A stretch of DNA of 64,000 nucleotides, taken from Flavobacteriales bacterium (GTDB lineage Bacteria > Bacteroidota > Bacteroidia > Flavobacteriales > TMED113). Made by a program: the position numbers and the translations under genes. Below the pieces are notes generated by a model that did no database searches, had not been told where the DNA came from, and saw only the letters and a list, made by a program, of their open reading frames with translations. Position 1 is the first letter of the stretch, and each line of letters starts with the position of its first letter. The stretch lies in the NCBI GenBank assembly GCA_002714185.1, contig PAWM01000017.1, positions 36,183 through 100,182 of the forward strand, written 5' to 3'. Shown here piece after piece: positions 9,222 to 19,577 of this stretch.

Positions 9222-10174
9222 AAGATTATCTAGAGGGAATTCAAAAGTGCGACCGTGCTATATTAGGCAAATCAATAACATTAACTGAAAGTTCGCTTAA
9301 AAAAGATAAAATTAAAGCAGAAAAATTATTATCTAAATGCATACATCTAAAACAAAAAAGTCTTAGAATTGGAGTGAGTGGAACTCCAGGAGTTGGAAAA
9401 AGTACATTTATTGAATCTCTTGGCAGAAAATTAATTAAAGAAAACTATAAAATTGCTGTCCTTGCCATTGACCCAAGTAGTAATTTATCAAAAGGAAGTA
9501 TTCTTGGAGATAAAACAAGAATGGAACATTTAGTAAACTCTGATTTAGCATTTATTAGACCATCTCCTAATTCAGGAACTTTAGGAGGCGTGTCAAAAAA
9601 TACAAAAGATGCTATAACTATATGTGAAGCAGCTGGATTTGATATAATTATCATTGAAACTGTTGGAGTAGGACAAGCTGAAACCCTTGTGAAATCTATG
9701 ACCGATATCCTTATATATTTAACACTAATTCAAAACGGAGATGAATTACAGTTTATAAAAAAAGGTATCCTAGAATTATGTGATATTATTTTAATTAATA
9801 AATGTGACCAAAATCATAAAAAATCAAAACAAGTAGCTGTTTCGTTACAAAATAGTCTTACATATACACAACAAAAGATTAAACAATCTATATTAGTTTG
9901 CTCTGCATTAAACGGATTTAATATAACTAATATTTGGGAACAAATTAAAACAATTGAAAAACAAAAAAATAAACAAGGAATAATCAAAAAAAACAGAATT
10001 CAACAAAATATATTTTGGTTTAAAAAAATTTTAAAAGACGAACTATATGATTTAATAAAAACAAATCCTAAATTCAAAGATGTGATTGATAATTTTAAAA
10101 ATAAACCAAATACCAATCCAAGAACAGCAGTTTCTAAAATTATTAAAAAAACTTTTAAAGAAGATTTGAAATGA
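9212..10174 (+). CDS. meaB: Methylmalonyl-CoA mutase-associated GTPase MeaB
   Basis: A 320-residue G3E-family P-loop GTPase that loads, protects and reactivates adenosylcobalamin-dependent mutases. The Walker A motif GTPGVGKST is at about residues 57-65; ALAIDPSS follows, then the SILGDKTRM and FIRPSPNSGTLGGV segments typical of MeaB/ArgK, ETVGVGQAE (switch region) and the guanine-specifying NKCD. The family was once annotated as an ArgK transport kinase. It overlaps the 3' end of the mutase gene by 10 bases, which supports the mutase assignment. Its last 20 bases overlap the convergent moxR gene. Confidence 0.95.
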   Translation: MEIKDYLEGIQKCDRAILGKSITLTESSLKKDKIKAEKLLSKCIHLKQKSLRIGVSGTPGVGKSTFIESLGRKLIKENYKIAVLAIDPSSNLSKGSILGDKTRMEHLVNSDLAFIRPSPNSGTLGGVSKNTKDAITICEAAGFDIIIIETVGVGQAETLVKSMTDILIYLTLIQNGDELQFIKKGILELCDIILINKCDQNHKKSKQVAVSLQNSLTYTQQKIKQSILVCSALNGFNITNIWEQIKTIEKQKNKQGIIKKNRIQQNIFWFKKILKDELYDLIKTNPKFKDVIDNFKNKPNTNPRTAVSKIIKKTFKEDLK

Positions 10175-11126
10175 TATTTTGAGTAGAAATTCCCTCAGTT
10201 TCTGCTTTATAATTCTTTACTATTCTATGAGACAACACCCAAGGTGCAATGTACTGTACATCTTCAATATCAGGGGAATATTTTCCAGAAAGTATAGCAT
10301 TTATTTTGGAGCCTAAAATTAGATACTGTGAAGCACGTGGACCCGCACCAAAATTAATATACTTATTGACAAAAGAAGACGATGTTGACCTATTAGGGCG
10401 AGTCTTCTGCACTAATTCAACTGCATAGTTTATAACATTTGCATTTACTGGAATACTTAGAACTAAATCATGATACTTTAAAATTTCTTCTGTTGTAAAA
10501 ATTTGCTGGACATTCTCCGTCTTGGATAATGTAGTTCTTTTAACAATATCAACCTCTTGCTCAAATGTGGGATAATCCAACAAAATACTATACATAAATC
10601 TATCTAATTGTGCTTCTGGCAAAGGATAAGTTCCCTCTTGTTCAATTGGATTTTGTGTAGCTAAAACAAAAAAAGGTAAAGATAAATTATATGTTTGTCC
10701 TCCCACTGTTACTTTTTTCTCCTCCATACATTCTAGAAGTGCAGATTGTGTTTTTGGAGGGGTTATATTAATTTCATCAGCTAAGAGTATATTACAAAAT
10801 AAAGGACCTTTAATAAATTGAAATTCTTTATTTGAATTTAAAATATCATTACCAATTATATCCGAGGGCATTAAATCCGGAGTAAACTGAACACGATTAA
10901 AATTTAATCCTAAAATTTTAGCAATTGTGTTTACGAGTAATGTTTTTGCTAAGCCAGGAACACCTATTAATAAAGCATGTCCACCAACAAAGATTGTACT
11001 TAATATTTGTTTTACAGCCTCGTCCTGGCCAACAATAACTTTTGAAATTTGACTCGTTGTCTGGCTATACTTAGCAACCAATTCTTCTACAACAAGTAGA
11101 TCTTTTTTATCAAGATTATTCTTCAT
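10155..11126 (-). CDS. MoxR-family AAA+ ATPase
   Basis: A 323-residue MoxR-type AAA+ ATPase, a family of chaperone-like ATPases linked to maturation of membrane or metal-containing complexes and to stress responses. Diagnostic motifs are GVPGLAKT (Walker A in its MoxR form), LLADEINITPPKTQSALLECMEE (Walker B plus pore region), ATQNPIEQEGTYPLPEAQLDRF (sensor 1 to arginine finger) and the lid segment GAGPRAS. It is the last gene of the minus-strand group that includes the periplasmic foldases and overlaps the surA-like gene by 11 bases. No DUF58 or VWA partner gene follows, because the opposite-strand meaB is reached at once. The specific client is unknown. Confidence 0.93.
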   Translation of the reverse strand: MKNNLDKKDLLVVEELVAKYSQTTSQISKVIVGQDEAVKQILSTIFVGGHALLIGVPGLAKTLLVNTIAKILGLNFNRVQFTPDLMPSDIIGNDILNSNKEFQFIKGPLFCNILLADEINITPPKTQSALLECMEEKKVTVGGQTYNLSLPFFVLATQNPIEQEGTYPLPEAQLDRFMYSILLDYPTFEQEVDIVKRTTLSKTENVQQIFTTEEILKYHDLVLSIPVNANVINYAVELVQKTRPNRSTSSSFVNKYINFGAGPRASQYLILGSKINAILSGKYSPDIEDVQYIAPWVLSHRIVKNYKAETEGISTQNIISNLL

Positions 11127-12507
11127 TTTTTAATAAATTATTATAAAATTTATAGCTTGACAAATCCTCTTTTGAGGATATATATAAATCTTTAATTTTT
11201 TCTTTATACCAATTATCTAACTTTTTTTCTTCTTGAATTTTTAAACAATAAGATTTTAAAAACGAATAATCATCTTTTAAAGTAGGAGTATGTTCATCTT
11301 TTTTTGACACTAATTTAATTATTCTATATGCCTCTTTATTATTTGGTAACTTAATATATATCGGTTTAGTAACACTACCTATTTCAAGGTTTTTTATTTC
11401 ATTAAAAATAGCAAGATCCATAGTCTCTAAATCAGTCTGAGAAAAAAATGAATTATTAGTGTTTGGATTAATTAACAATCCTCCATTATTTTTAGTTGAA
11501 AAATCAGATGAGTATTCTTGTGCTGCTACAGAAAATTCGAGTTGCTTGGAGATAATATCATTCCTTATTTGTTCTAAAATTTGTTTAGCATTTAACAGAT
11601 CAGAACTTGAAATTTTTGGAGTCATCAAAATATGTCGTAAATCTAACTCATTACCGCGACGTTCTATTAATTGCATAATATGGTAGCCGAATTCTGTTTC
11701 AAAAATCTCTGAAATATCCTCAGGACTTAAACTAAATGCTACGCCTTCAAACTCTTTAACAAAATAACCTTTTCTTATTTTTGAATATAAACCTCCATTC
11801 CTAGAAGAACCAGGGTCCTCAGAGTATAATATTGCCATAGTAGAAAAATCTGCACCCTTCAAAATACGATTTCTTAAGTCTTCTAATTTAGATAATGTTT
11901 CTTCAATAGCTAATTGCGAGGGCTCAGGAGTTTTTAATATTTGAGCAATTTGAAACTGAGTTTCAATAATAGGTAGACTATCTTTATTGGTAGTGTTATA
12001 AAATTTTTGAACTTCCATAGGAGACACATCAACATCTTTGATTATTTCATATTGCATTTTCTGAATCAACAACTGGTCAGATACTATAGGCTTTAATTCA
12101 TTTTTTAATTCAACAATAGTTTTATTAAAATACTTTTCTATCTCATCTAATGACCCTAATTGTTGTTCAAAAAAAGATAATCGCTGATCAATTGTATTTT
12201 GAATTTCATTGGGATCAACTTCAATACTATCAATCACAGAAAAATGCAGCAAAGTTTTCTGTAAAAATAGTTCTTCAACCACTTGATTATACAAGTCAGG
12301 CGGATTAAAACCTTGATTTTGATATTGCAACATCTGATTACTTATATCACTATGAAAGATAACATGATTACCAACAACAGCAAAAACTCCATCAACTAAT
12401 GTGGTTGGTAAATTACTGCTGCTTAAATTATTATCACTAGAAGTTTGTGCTATTATAAAATTACAAGTAAATAAAAAAATATATATGTAGATATTAATAC
12501 TTTTCAT
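11116..12507 (-). CDS. SurA-like periplasmic peptidyl-prolyl isomerase/chaperone
   Basis: A 463-residue exported foldase of the SurA type. After a signal peptide (MKSINIYIYIFLF, cleavage near IIAQ) comes a SurA N-terminal chaperone region (VDGVFAVVGNHVIFHSDI, a family hallmark), then two parvulin domains: about residues 185-285 (FQIAQIL, SEDPGSSRNGGLY, FGYHIMQL) and about residues 287-395 (LDLRHILMTPK, YSSDFSTKNNGGLL). SurA proteins escort outer-membrane proteins through the periplasm. The start at 12507 is chosen over an upstream ATG at 12537 because it gives a normal signal peptide. It overlaps the upstream lipoprotein gene by 14 bases and moxR by 11 bases, so the group is co-transcribed. 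Confidence 0.92.
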   Translation of the reverse strand: MKSINIYIYIFLFTCNFIIAQTSSDNNLSSSNLPTTLVDGVFAVVGNHVIFHSDISNQMLQYQNQGFNPPDLYNQVVEELFLQKTLLHFSVIDSIEVDPNEIQNTIDQRLSFFEQQLGSLDEIEKYFNKTIVELKNELKPIVSDQLLIQKMQYEIIKDVDVSPMEVQKFYNTTNKDSLPIIETQFQIAQILKTPEPSQLAIEETLSKLEDLRNRILKGADFSTMAILYSEDPGSSRNGGLYSKIRKGYFVKEFEGVAFSLSPEDISEIFETEFGYHIMQLIERRGNELDLRHILMTPKISSSDLLNAKQILEQIRNDIISKQLEFSVAAQEYSSDFSTKNNGGLLINPNTNNSFFSQTDLETMDLAIFNEIKNLEIGSVTKPIYIKLPNNKEAYRIIKLVSKKDEHTPTLKDDYSFLKSYCLKIQEEKKLDNWYKEKIKDLYISSKEDLSSYKFYNNLLKNEE

Positions 12508-13348
12508 AAATTTCAAAATTATTATTAACAATTGCATCTTGGATTAAATCAGTTTCAATATTAAATATAATATCCTTTTTTCTTTTATTGATTAAAATTT
12601 TTTTTACAATCGAAGATACATATTCTAACGGTGAAGAAGTACCTTTTAGTTTAAAATCTTGTATAAAAACAAAATAACTGTACACAGAATCATTTAATTC
12701 AAATCTTCTTTGTCTTTTTAAAACCTGATTATTTTGATTTAATGCAAGTCTATTTTTTTCTGGCAATTGAGTTAAAAAATCAGACCAACTAATCCAAGGA
12801 ACATCGCCTAAAAAAAATTTATCTGCATATTGAAAACAATATTTTTCAAGTGTATCCATACTACTAGAATCTGATAAATGATATTTTTGATTAACGAACT
12901 CAATATTGGGAGCAACAGATCTAATCTTAATATAATTTAATTTTACAATATCCTCTTTAAGAGCAAAATTATCTAAATTATTTACATAATAATTACTAAT
13001 TAAAGAATCATGAATTAATGTATCAAGATATGTTTTTATGAAAGCTTCTTTATAATAATGTATTAATAACGATTCTCTATAAATATTAACAAGACTATCT
13101 ATATATAGTGTTTCATTGTTTAAATTATATTCGGCTTTTTTAACTAGTAATTTTTCTGATGCCCACTTATTAGAAAAATTATGAATAAATAATAAGCTAT
13201 CCTCAGCATTTAAGTGAGAAAAAAAAGGTATCTCATCAAAGTACAAGTACTGATCAAAAACCCTTGCAACGGGCAGGCTATCATTGTTTTTGGTATTACA
13301 TGAAATCACACAACCAATAAATAATATAAAGAAAAATCTACTCATCAT
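12494..13348 (-). CDS. Lipoprotein of the PpiC/SurA gene cluster
   Basis: A 284-residue predicted lipoprotein. The N terminus MMSRFFFILFIGCVISC ends in a lipobox-like VISC with Cys17, the expected acylation site. The body is charged and helical and lacks a clear parvulin domain; it resembles the N-terminal chaperone part of SurA-type proteins (long helices and a VARVFDQYLYFDEIPFF opening similar to foldase starts). It lies between two PpiC-domain genes, overlapping the upstream one by 11 bases and the downstream one by 14 bases. A lipoprotein at this place is a conserved arrangement in Flavobacteriia. I infer a periplasmic chaperone-like helper but cannot assign an activity. Confidence 0.75.
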   Translation of the reverse strand: MMSRFFFILFIGCVISCNTKNNDSLPVARVFDQYLYFDEIPFFSHLNAEDSLLFIHNFSNKWASEKLLVKKAEYNLNNETLYIDSLVNIYRESLLIHYYKEAFIKTYLDTLIHDSLISNYYVNNLDNFALKEDIVKLNYIKIRSVAPNIEFVNQKYHLSDSSSMDTLEKYCFQYADKFFLGDVPWISWSDFLTQLPEKNRLALNQNNQVLKRQRRFELNDSVYSYFVFIQDFKLKGTSSPLEYVSSIVKKILINKRKKDIIFNIETDLIQDAIVNNNFEIYEKY

Positions 13349-15485
13349 CCCCCATAGTTAATGGGTTAACTTCTGTAGTAAATATTGAATTATTCCAACC
13401 AAAAAAGACATCCTTTGAATAACCAAACAATTGTCCTGTAGTTAAGAAACAAGATTGAAAATCATTGCAGTTAAATTTCTGATTAAAAGCAGATGCATCA
13501 AACTTAGAACTAACATACTTGTCATCAACTAATGACAATAATTCAGCATTAACATTAACTTCATATTTCAATCTCAGATCATTTACCCACTCTTCTTCTA
13601 ATAAAATTTGGTAGTCGGAAATCACAATTCCTTTAATTTCTGACAATAATTTAACTGAAGATGGTAAAATGTCTACAACAAATAATACTTGATTGGTATT
13701 TTTAACCCTAATTATATCACCTTTTGAAATTTCTGAAAATTCCTGTGAAAAAATATAATCATCTATTAAATTATTATCGTTTTCTGAAAAAATACCGGAT
13801 TCAATAGAAACATTTAATTCAGAGTTTTTATTTAATTTTTCTAGTAATTTATTATCTGATAATCCATTTTTACCTATAGCACGAATTAATTTTTTATAAA
13901 TCATTTCATCCTTTGCACTGTATATTTTCATTGAAACTCTATCAGGCCACATATAATTATTTTTATTTTTTTCATAAAATTTTGCTAATCCTAATGAATC
14001 TTGTATTGCCTTATTCCAAACCTTTTCTTCAGACAAGTTAAATAATAATATCCCATCATGATATTCATCAATTAACAATCTAAAATCATCATATTTTTTT
14101 TCCAAACTATTTGTTTCTAATTCTAGAATCTTCTTCTCTTTAAAAGTATTATAAAATTGATCAACTAATTCTCTCACATTAATATCTTTTGATAATCGAT
14201 TTCGGTATGTTGTCATATACTCTGCAAAATCTTTTTGAAAAACCGTTCTTTGTGATAAATTGTCACAATTATTAAACACAAACATTACATGTCCGTTACT
14301 ATTAATCTTTTCTAAAATATCAGCCCCTGAGAAAAAATCCTCATTTATTATCTTGTAAAAAAGATGCTTTGCTTTAATATTTTCTACCATCCCCCATTCA
14401 TTTTTTAATCTATTTACAACAACATCTCTTGTTTTTTGCGATCTAGAATCTCTTTCAATTTTCTTTTTTAACGACTCTTTCATCTCTTCAAAGAGTGGTA
14501 ATGATTTTCTATCTAATAATTTTACTATGTGCCAGCCAAACTCTGTTTGAAATGGCTGAGAAAATGCACCTATTGAATCAAGAGAATATGAAATCTCCTC
14601 AAAATTTTTCACCATTTTATTAGTGCCAAACCACTCCAACTCACCTCCTTTTGACCCACTTTTTTTGTCATCAGAATATTTCTTTGCTAAATCTGAAAAA
14701 TTAGAACCTTTATGAAATTTCAATGAATCATATAATTCATAGATTTTTTTTCGTGAAGAATTAACAGATGATTCTGAATTATTATCCACTCGAATCATTA
14801 TATGAGAAACCTTAACTTCACCTCTTGAATCTCTTTTATCATTCACTTTAACAAGATGATATCCAAATCGAGTTTTTACAGGCTCTGACACACCACCAAC
14901 AGGAGTTAAATATGCAGCAGTTTCAAATGGATAAACCATATACAATGCAGTAAAATATCCAAGATTACCATTATTATCCTTTACAGAAGGGTCATCTGAA
15001 AAATCTTGAGCTAATTTAACAAAATCTTCACCATTATCTACTTTTTTCTTAATAGCTAATATTTTTTCAAGAGCTTGAATTGTATCATTATTTTCAACTT
15101 GAATTAAAATATGACTAACAGAGACTTCTTCCTTTAATCTATTATAAGCCTCATCTAATAATTCATCTGAAATTTTAGAGTCAGTTAAATAAGGTTTTAC
15201 AAGTTGTCTCTTGTAACCCTCTAATTCACGAACAAATGATGGCAAAGTATCTAATCCTAACTGTTCTGCTTCAACTACTTTTAATTTAAACTTAATGTAT
15301 AATTCTAAGTATTCTTGCAAAGACTCAGTAAATGGTAAAGTATCGGTTTCTAGTCGGTTTTTATGGTATGTTAACATAAAATCATCAACAGAAATTTTTT
15401 CTTCACCAACTTTTAATAAAATATTATCCTGAGCAAATAAGTTGGATATTACAAATAAAATTATGTATATGGTTATGTTTTTCAT
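13338..15485 (-). CDS. Periplasmic peptidyl-prolyl isomerase with two PpiC domains
   Basis: A 715-residue exported protein with a signal peptide (MKNITIYIILFVISNLFAQ) and two consecutive parvulin domains: about residues 118-215 (VSHILIQVENN, DFSDDPSVKDNNGNLGYF, FGYHLVKV) and 225-330 (VKVSHIMIRVDNN, YSDDKKSGSKGGELEWF, FGWHIVKL). A long C-terminal region of about 370 residues follows, ending in a third, diverged foldase-like segment (about residues 510-610). It is the first gene of a four-gene minus-strand cluster (this gene, lipoprotein, SurA, MoxR). The probable role is folding of outer-membrane or secreted proteins, which fits the many beta-barrel and secreted products in this window. Confidence 0.9.
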   Translation of the reverse strand: MKNITIYIILFVISNLFAQDNILLKVGEEKISVDDFMLTYHKNRLETDTLPFTESLQEYLELYIKFKLKVVEAEQLGLDTLPSFVRELEGYKRQLVKPYLTDSKISDELLDEAYNRLKEEVSVSHILIQVENNDTIQALEKILAIKKKVDNGEDFVKLAQDFSDDPSVKDNNGNLGYFTALYMVYPFETAAYLTPVGGVSEPVKTRFGYHLVKVNDKRDSRGEVKVSHIMIRVDNNSESSVNSSRKKIYELYDSLKFHKGSNFSDLAKKYSDDKKSGSKGGELEWFGTNKMVKNFEEISYSLDSIGAFSQPFQTEFGWHIVKLLDRKSLPLFEEMKESLKKKIERDSRSQKTRDVVVNRLKNEWGMVENIKAKHLFYKIINEDFFSGADILEKINSNGHVMFVFNNCDNLSQRTVFQKDFAEYMTTYRNRLSKDINVRELVDQFYNTFKEKKILELETNSLEKKYDDFRLLIDEYHDGILLFNLSEEKVWNKAIQDSLGLAKFYEKNKNNYMWPDRVSMKIYSAKDEMIYKKLIRAIGKNGLSDNKLLEKLNKNSELNVSIESGIFSENDNNLIDDYIFSQEFSEISKGDIIRVKNTNQVLFVVDILPSSVKLLSEIKGIVISDYQILLEEEWVNDLRLKYEVNVNAELLSLVDDKYVSSKFDASAFNQKFNCNDFQSCFLTTGQLFGYSKDVFFGWNNSIFTTEVNPLTMGDDE

Positions 15486-15521
15486 TGTTTTTATTATTTA
15501 AAGTAATTTATATTTTTTTGA

Positions 15522-16979
15522 TTATCTACTATAGTTTGGTGCTTCTTTAGTGATCGTAACATTATGTGGATGACTTTCTAAAACACCAGCACTCGTAATT
15601 TTTGTAAATTTTGACTCTCTTAATTTTATTAGATTTTGAGCTCCGCAATAACCCATGCCTGACTTTAATCCACCAATATATTGAAATAAAACTTCAGATA
15701 ATTTTCCTTTATATGGAACACGACCAACGATACCCTCTGGAATCATTTTATTTTTTTTATTATTTTTTTGAAAATACCTATCTGCTGATCCGCTTTGCAT
15801 TGCATCTATTGAGCCCATACCACGATAAACTTTAAATTTTCTACCTTCGTAAATAATGGTTTCACCTGGAGATTCTTCTAATCCAGCTAATAAAGAACCT
15901 AGCATTACTGAAGAAGCTCCTGCAGCTAATGCTTTTACTATATCACCTGAGAATCTTATACCTCCGTCAGCAATAACAGGAATACTCTTTTTATGTGCAA
16001 TTTTACAAACTTCATAAATTGCTGTTAGTTGTGGTACACCGACACCAGAAATAATTCTAGTTGTACAAATAGATCCTGGTCCAATACCTACCTTAATTGC
16101 ATCAGCACCTTTTTCAATCAGCATTTCAGCTGCATCAGGTGTTGCAATGTTTCCAACAACACAATCTACAGAAAATTTAGATTTCACTTTAACTAAAGTC
16201 TCAATTACTAATTTACTATGTGCATGAGCAGTATCTATTACAAGTGCATCTACACCTGCTTTAACCAAAGCATGAGCACGATCAATAGCATCATCACCAA
16301 CTCCAATAGCTGCTGCAACTCTTAATCTTCCTAATGAATCTTTACAAGCTTTTGGCTGTTCTTTAACTTTAACTATATCTCTATATGTAATCAAACCTAT
16401 TAATTTATTTGAAGCATCGACAACAGGTAATTTTTCTATACGATTTTTCTGTAAAATAGCTTCTGCCTGCTCCAAAGAAGTAGATTTATCTGTGGTAATT
16501 AAATCTTGAGATGTCATAATATTATCCACAGTTTGATTTAAGTTTTTTTCAAAACGCAAATCTCTACTTGTAATAATTCCAATTAATTTTTTGTTAACAT
16601 CTATAATTGGAATCCCTCCTATATTATTCTCTGCCATTACATTTTTTGCCTGCAATGCAGTTGCATTACTGTTTAAAGTTATAGGATCTATAATAACTCC
16701 ACTCTCAGATCTTTTAACACGTTCAATATGTTGAACTTGATTTTCAATACTCATATTTTTATGAATAACTGATATGCCACCTTCTTTTGCTAAATTAATA
16801 GCCATTTCAGATTCAGAAATTGTATCCATAGCAGCAGATATTATTGGTATACTTAATTCAATATTTTTTGAAAAAAATGTATTAGTTGACACTTGAGCAG
16901 GAAGTATCTCAGAAAATGCTGGTACTAATAAAACATCATCAAAAGTAAAACCATCTTGTAAACTGTCATGAAAATTCAT
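15522..16979 (-). CDS. guaB: Inosine-5'-monophosphate dehydrogenase
   Basis: Catalyses NAD+-dependent oxidation of IMP to XMP, the committed step of GMP synthesis. The 485-residue protein has the TIM barrel opening [15 protein letters not shown], two CBS domains (about residues 95-210, [20 protein letters not shown] and [19 protein letters not shown]), the catalytic loop [12 protein letters not shown] with the nucleophilic Cys, and the flap [10 protein letters not shown] start it at ATG 16979; an upstream in-frame ATG at 17006 lies in a -7 promoter motif (17004-17011), so it is unlikely to be translated. A 36-base gap separates it from the PpiC cluster downstream. Confidence 0.97.
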   Translation of the reverse strand: MNFHDSLQDGFTFDDVLLVPAFSEILPAQVSTNTFFSKNIELSIPIISAAMDTISESEMAINLAKEGGISVIHKNMSIENQVQHIERVKRSESGVIIDPITLNSNATALQAKNVMAENNIGGIPIIDVNKKLIGIITSRDLRFEKNLNQTVDNIMTSQDLITTDKSTSLEQAEAILQKNRIEKLPVVDASNKLIGLITYRDIVKVKEQPKACKDSLGRLRVAAAIGVGDDAIDRAHALVKAGVDALVIDTAHAHSKLVIETLVKVKSKFSVDCVVGNIATPDAAEMLIEKGADAIKVGIGPGSICTTRIISGVGVPQLTAIYEVCKIAHKKSIPVIADGGIRFSGDIVKALAAGASSVMLGSLLAGLEESPGETIIYEGRKFKVYRGMGSIDAMQSGSADRYFQKNNKKNKMIPEGIVGRVPYKGKLSEVLFQYIGGLKSGMGYCGAQNLIKLRESKFTKITSAGVLESHPHNVTITKEAPNYSR

Positions 16980-17003
16980 AAACTTGAATATAAAAAATGA
17001 GTG

Positions 17004-17011
17004 CAAATTTA
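17004..17011 (-). promoter_or_regulatory. -7 promoter element upstream of guaB
   Basis: Read on the minus strand this is TAAATTTG (TAnnTTTG consensus), placing transcription initiation about 20 bases before the guaB ATG at 16979. It decides the start codon, since the longer reading frame begins inside this element. No -33 TTG is evident. Confidence 0.6.
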
Positions 17012-17043
17012 ATAAAATTTGTAGAAATTATGGACTAAATAAA

Positions 17044-17991
17044 TCATAATTGTTTAAGTCTTTTTTTTTCAAAATTAAATTCCTTTATGATTTCATCTAT
17101 AATATCAGATGCAGAATCAATTGAATTTAACATAGATGCTACTTGACCAATTTCAAGCTCACCTTCACTTAAGTCACCTAAAAACATTCCTTTTTGTGCA
17201 CGACCTTTACCTAAAAGAACTTTTAAATCAGATTTAGAAGCATTGTCTAAGTAGGCTTCTTCTATTCTAGAATAAAACTTATTTTTCAACATTCTTACAG
17301 GTGTTAACTCTTTAAGAGTTAAAACAGTATCGCCATCATTGGAATTTAAAATTTTATTCTTAAAATTCATATGTGCTGAGCTTTCTTTTGATACAACAAA
17401 ACGAGACCCAATTTGTACACCATCAGCACCTAAAACCATAGCAGCTAGCATGGATTGACCAGATGAAATTCCACCTGCAGCAATTAATGGAATATCTCCA
17501 ATGGATTTTTTAATTAAAGGAATTAAACAAAAAGTTGTAGTTTCCTCTCTACCATTATGACCACCAGCTTCAAAACCTTCACAAACTAATGCATCAACAC
17601 CAGCTTCAATTGCTTTTAATGCAAATTTTAAATTCGAAATAACATGTACAACAATTACATTATTAGATTGTAATTTTTTAGTCCAAATAGCAGGGTTTCC
17701 AGCAGAAGTAAATACAATTGGAACTTTTTCTGAAATAATTATATCTATATGTTCACTTGAATATGGAAATAATAAAGGAAGATTAACTGCAAAATTATGA
17801 TTAGTATTTTTACGACATTTTTGTATATGCTCTTTCAAAATATTAGGCCGCATTGACCCAGAGCCAATAATACCTAGACCACCTGCATTAGATACGGCAG
17901 AAGCTAACCGCCACCCACTACACCACACCATTCCAGCTTGGATAATTGGATATTTAATACTAAATAAATTAGTAATTATGTTTTCTTTCAT
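17044..17991 (-). CDS. Nitronate monooxygenase / FabK-like flavoprotein
   Basis: A 315-residue FMN-binding TIM-barrel protein of the nitronate monooxygenase (2-nitropropane dioxygenase) family. Signatures include the N-terminal YPIIQAGMVWCSG, NAGGLGIIGSGSM, the central CEGFEAGGHNGRE containing the GGH motif, the phosphate-binding IAAGGISSG and VLGADGVQIGSRFV. The family covers nitronate detoxifying enzymes and enoyl-ACP reductase FabK, which the sequence alone does not separate; members of this Bacteroidota type are often listed simply as nitronate monooxygenase. Its start codon shares one base with the stop of the upstream subtilase gene, suggesting a common transcript. Confidence 0.85.
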   Translation of the reverse strand: MKENIITNLFSIKYPIIQAGMVWCSGWRLASAVSNAGGLGIIGSGSMRPNILKEHIQKCRKNTNHNFAVNLPLLFPYSSEHIDIIISEKVPIVFTSAGNPAIWTKKLQSNNVIVVHVISNLKFALKAIEAGVDALVCEGFEAGGHNGREETTTFCLIPLIKKSIGDIPLIAAGGISSGQSMLAAMVLGADGVQIGSRFVVSKESSAHMNFKNKILNSNDGDTVLTLKELTPVRMLKNKFYSRIEEAYLDNASKSDLKVLLGKGRAQKGMFLGDLSEGELEIGQVASMLNSIDSASDIIDEIIKEFNFEKKRLKQL

Positions 17992-19565
17992 TAGTTTTTT
18001 ATAATTTTAAATACCTCATTATTCTCTCTTATTTTCAAAAAATATAAACCTGATTTAGCAAAAGATAAATCAAGATTATTATGCCATGGATTTAATATAC
18101 TAGAGTAAATCATATCACCAATTATATTAAAAATATCAATAGTGATGTTATTATTAGTTTTATTGTATAGTGTAAAATGATTGCTAAAAGGATTTGGAAA
18201 ATAACTTACACTAGAAAATTGTGCATCAATTTCAAGATTACTTAAAAAAGCTTGATAGAAATTTGGGATACCATAACCTAATGAGTCATTTGAATTATCA
18301 AAAAGATGGTCAGATTCTTGAATAACATCTATTAATTCCATATTTGTCAAACTTGTATCCGACTGCCATAAACATGCTGCTAAACCTGCAATTAGTGGAG
18401 AAGAAAAAGAAGTGCCATTTGCTAATCTTACAGTAGAATCTACATCTGCTACCACTGTATATACACCCTGGGCACAAACATTAGGCTTGATACGACCATC
18501 ATAAGATGGCCCTCTTGAGCTAAAAGATGCAACTTCACCAATTGCATTAACTGCACCTACCGCTAAAACACTATCACCGTCAGCTGGTGCTCCTATATAG
18601 TACCAATCATTATTCCCACTGTTTCCAGCACTGTTAACAACTAAAATACCTCTAGAAGCAGCTAAGTCTGCAGCATTAGTTATTATAGTAGAATTACCAT
18701 CCATATCATTATAAGAGTGACTATTAATAGTGTCATCATATAAAATTGTATAACCTAAAGAAGAATTAATTATATGAGCTCCTACAGAATCTGCATATTC
18801 TGCTGCTGCCGCCCAATTATCCTCTTCAACAAGTGTTTCAGAGGAAGAATCCTCTGTCCGAAACAACATATAAGTTGCTCCTGGTGCTGTACCAATTAAA
18901 CTATCAGGCATATATCCACCCATTGTTGATAACACCATAGTACCGTGTATACTTCCTAAAAAAACATTAGTATCATTATTTACAAAATCATATGTATCAA
19001 CTATTTGATTATTAATCCATAAATTATTAAAAATTGGTAATGTTTCTGTTTGTGTAAAACCTGCATCAAAAACAGCTATAACAATGCCATTACCAACAAA
19101 ACCCTGATTATGTAAATCTACACCACCCAACATATTTATCTGATTAAATGATGGACCATAAGAATTAATAAAAGATCTGTAAATATTATTATTGACTAAA
19201 TTAATTGAACCATTAAACTTATTGGAGTTTTTTAGTGTTTTAACTCGTTTAATTTCTTGAACAAAATTTAGTTCTTTTAATTGTTCTATCACATCGATTG
19301 ACTTAACACTTACAGAAACTGCATTAAGCCATCTAGATTGATGACGAATAGATAAATCATATTTATTTATAATTTTTATATAATCATCACATACTGGAAT
19401 ATCATAAAAATCAAATTCTATCCCTTGCAAAGACCTTCTTTCTACGGATTCAAATGAAAGATTAATATCAGTACTACATGCTTTATCACTAAAATATATC
19501 CACCAATTACTACTTTGAGAAAAAACAACCGAGGAAAATAAAAATATAAAAAATATATTTTTCAT
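17991..19565 (-). CDS. Secreted S8 subtilisin-like protease with T9SS type A sorting domain
   Basis: A 524-residue exported serine protease. After a signal peptide (ending VFSQS) and a short propeptide-like region, the S8 triad is visible: Asp in IVIAVFDAGFTQTE, His in GSIHGTMVLSTMGG and Ser in NGTSFSSPLIAGLAA, with the oxyanion Asn in VVNSAGNSGN. The C terminus carries a typical T9SS type A sorting domain of about 75 residues: YFPNPFSNHF, then IDIFNIIGDMIYS and SGLYFLKIRENNEVFKIIKN. This predicts export through T9SS and release or attachment at the cell surface. It lies 12 bases after the MORN protein in the minus-strand block of envelope genes. Confidence 0.94.
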   Translation of the reverse strand: MKNIFFIFLFSSVVFSQSSNWWIYFSDKACSTDINLSFESVERRSLQGIEFDFYDIPVCDDYIKIINKYDLSIRHQSRWLNAVSVSVKSIDVIEQLKELNFVQEIKRVKTLKNSNKFNGSINLVNNNIYRSFINSYGPSFNQINMLGGVDLHNQGFVGNGIVIAVFDAGFTQTETLPIFNNLWINNQIVDTYDFVNNDTNVFLGSIHGTMVLSTMGGYMPDSLIGTAPGATYMLFRTEDSSSETLVEEDNWAAAAEYADSVGAHIINSSLGYTILYDDTINSHSYNDMDGNSTIITNAADLAASRGILVVNSAGNSGNNDWYYIGAPADGDSVLAVGAVNAIGEVASFSSRGPSYDGRIKPNVCAQGVYTVVADVDSTVRLANGTSFSSPLIAGLAACLWQSDTSLTNMELIDVIQESDHLFDNSNDSLGYGIPNFYQAFLSNLEIDAQFSSVSYFPNPFSNHFTLYNKTNNNITIDIFNIIGDMIYSSILNPWHNNLDLSFAKSGLYFLKIRENNEVFKIIKN

Positions 19566-19577
19566 AATTTGAAACCA

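Noticed and set aside
15611-15835. Many antisense open frames of 60-180 codons over conserved genes, for example opposite guaB, nqrA, pnp, rpoD and rpe
   Set aside because: They lie in the shadow of well-conserved genes, have biased composition from the opposite strand and show no family resemblance.
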